Shown here piece after piece: positions 63,754-64,000 of a stretch of 64,000 bases of DNA; the first letter of the stretch is position 1; the number at the start of each line of letters is the position of its first letter. Source of the DNA: an uncultured Candidatus Melainabacteria bacterium. GTDB lineage: Bacteria > Cyanobacteriota > Vampirovibrionia > Gastranaerophilales > Gastranaerophilaceae. Under the pieces are notes generated by a model. It saw only the letters and a program-made list of their open reading frames with translations, did not search any database and had not been told where the DNA came from. Both the position numbers and the translations under genes were made by a program. Where the stretch lies: assembly GCA_947570135.1 (NCBI GenBank), contig CANOTP010000003.1, forward strand, positions 152,197 to 216,196, in the 5' to 3' direction.

Positions 63754-64000
63754 ATGAAAAAGTACACTGTGATTGAAATTTCGGGGGGGGTAACTTTTAT
63801 TGTATAGCGCGGAGCGCTTTTACATTAGCGGAAACATTAATTACCCTCGGAATTATCGGCGTGGTTGCCGCTATTACTATTCCAAACTTAATGACAGCTT
63901 ATAAAGCTCAAAGATTTCGTTCTCAGTTTCTAAAATCCTATTCAACATTACAACAGGTCGTAAAAAGAATGGTTGCCGAAGAAGTTTCTACAGAAGCATC
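63754..64000 (+). CDS. Prepilin-like protein, out of frame at a G8 tract (phase OFF), cut by window end
   Basis: AGGAAG (63742-63747) and the ATG at 63754 start MKKYTVIEISGG. Past eight G the starting frame gives VTFIV and stops at TAG (63805). The prepilin frame is open across the tract: NFYCIARSAFTLAETLITLG, then IIGVVAAITIPNL and a basic part KAQRFRSQFLKSY, continuing beyond the window. Nine (or six) G would join them. The shift needed is opposite in direction to that at 6290 and 34145. Confidence 0.78.
63783..63790 (+). repeat. Poly-G tract (G8) in prepilin leader
   Basis: Eight consecutive G in leader codons 10-13, followed by TAACTTTT. Same place in the gene as the tracts at 6318 and 34175. 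Confidence 0.9.

Overview
The window looks like chromosome from an AT-rich, non-photosynthetic relative of cyanobacteria, most likely a gut member of Candidatus Gastranaerophilales (Melainabacteria/Vampirovibrionia). Three things suggest this: many prepilin-like proteins with the N-terminal consensus FTLAEVLITLGIIGVVAA; a stand-alone ATP synthase beta-epsilon gene pair, as in cyanobacteria; and a ribosomal cluster running infA-rpmJ-rpsM-rpsK-rpsD-rpoA-rplQ-truA-rplM-rpsI. The assignment is inference from gene content, not from a marker tree. No tRNA, rRNA, CRISPR array, transposase or prophage was seen.

Layout. 1-5.4 kb: end of a metal-efflux permease, a TPR/glycosyltransferase-like protein, a Fic AMP-transferase and a small envelope operon. 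5.5-10.5 kb: HEAT-like protein, a poly-G prepilin gene, atpD-atpC, a broken prepilin gene and an XRE regulator. 10.7-18.1 kb: split chromate transporter, rubrerythrin, a 1499-residue AsmA-like protein and a small-protein locus behind a duplicated leader. 18.2-22.1 kb: bioF-bioG-bioC and prmC. 22.2-23.4 kb: dead prepilin gene, XRE gene with an operator array, and dispersed repeats. 23.5-34.1 kb: sugar-type ABC ATPase, degenerate sensor kinase, PerR-like regulator with rubredoxin, an HD-GYP/TPR/two-response-regulator operon, and dapB. 34.1-46.3 kb: second poly-G prepilin gene, tgt, ndk, acyltransferase, uvrC, PFL protein, a MotA/MotB (ZorAB-like) pair, bioY and rimI. 46.3-53 kb: frameshifted HTH gene, prepilin gene, ribosomal cluster. 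53-64 kb: phosphoribosyltransferase-like protein, M29 aminopeptidase, XRE plus a prepilin with a doubled signal, palindrome cluster, dehydratase activase, lspA, rluD-like, lapA-like and a third poly-G prepilin gene.

The most striking pattern is in the seven prepilin-like loci. Three (6290, 34145, 63754) keep a strong Shine-Dalgarno and ATG but carry a run of 8 or 9 G in the leader, which puts the prepilin frame out of register. A change of one G would restore each frame. This is the expected look of a family of phase-variable contingency loci, all OFF in this assembly. The other four (9725-, 22575-, 46657+, 56153+) lack the G run and each sits head-to-head with a small XRE/HTH regulator gene, one of them itself frameshifted at a homopolymer. 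The window thus suggests a surface-appendage repertoire switched in two different ways: slippage at G tracts, or dedicated divergent repressors.

Other unusual points are a sensor kinase lacking its phospho-histidine, a LuxR-type regulator with Glu at the phosphorylation site, an almost identically spaced promoter/leader module used twice, several probable leaderless genes, and three unlisted small proteins.
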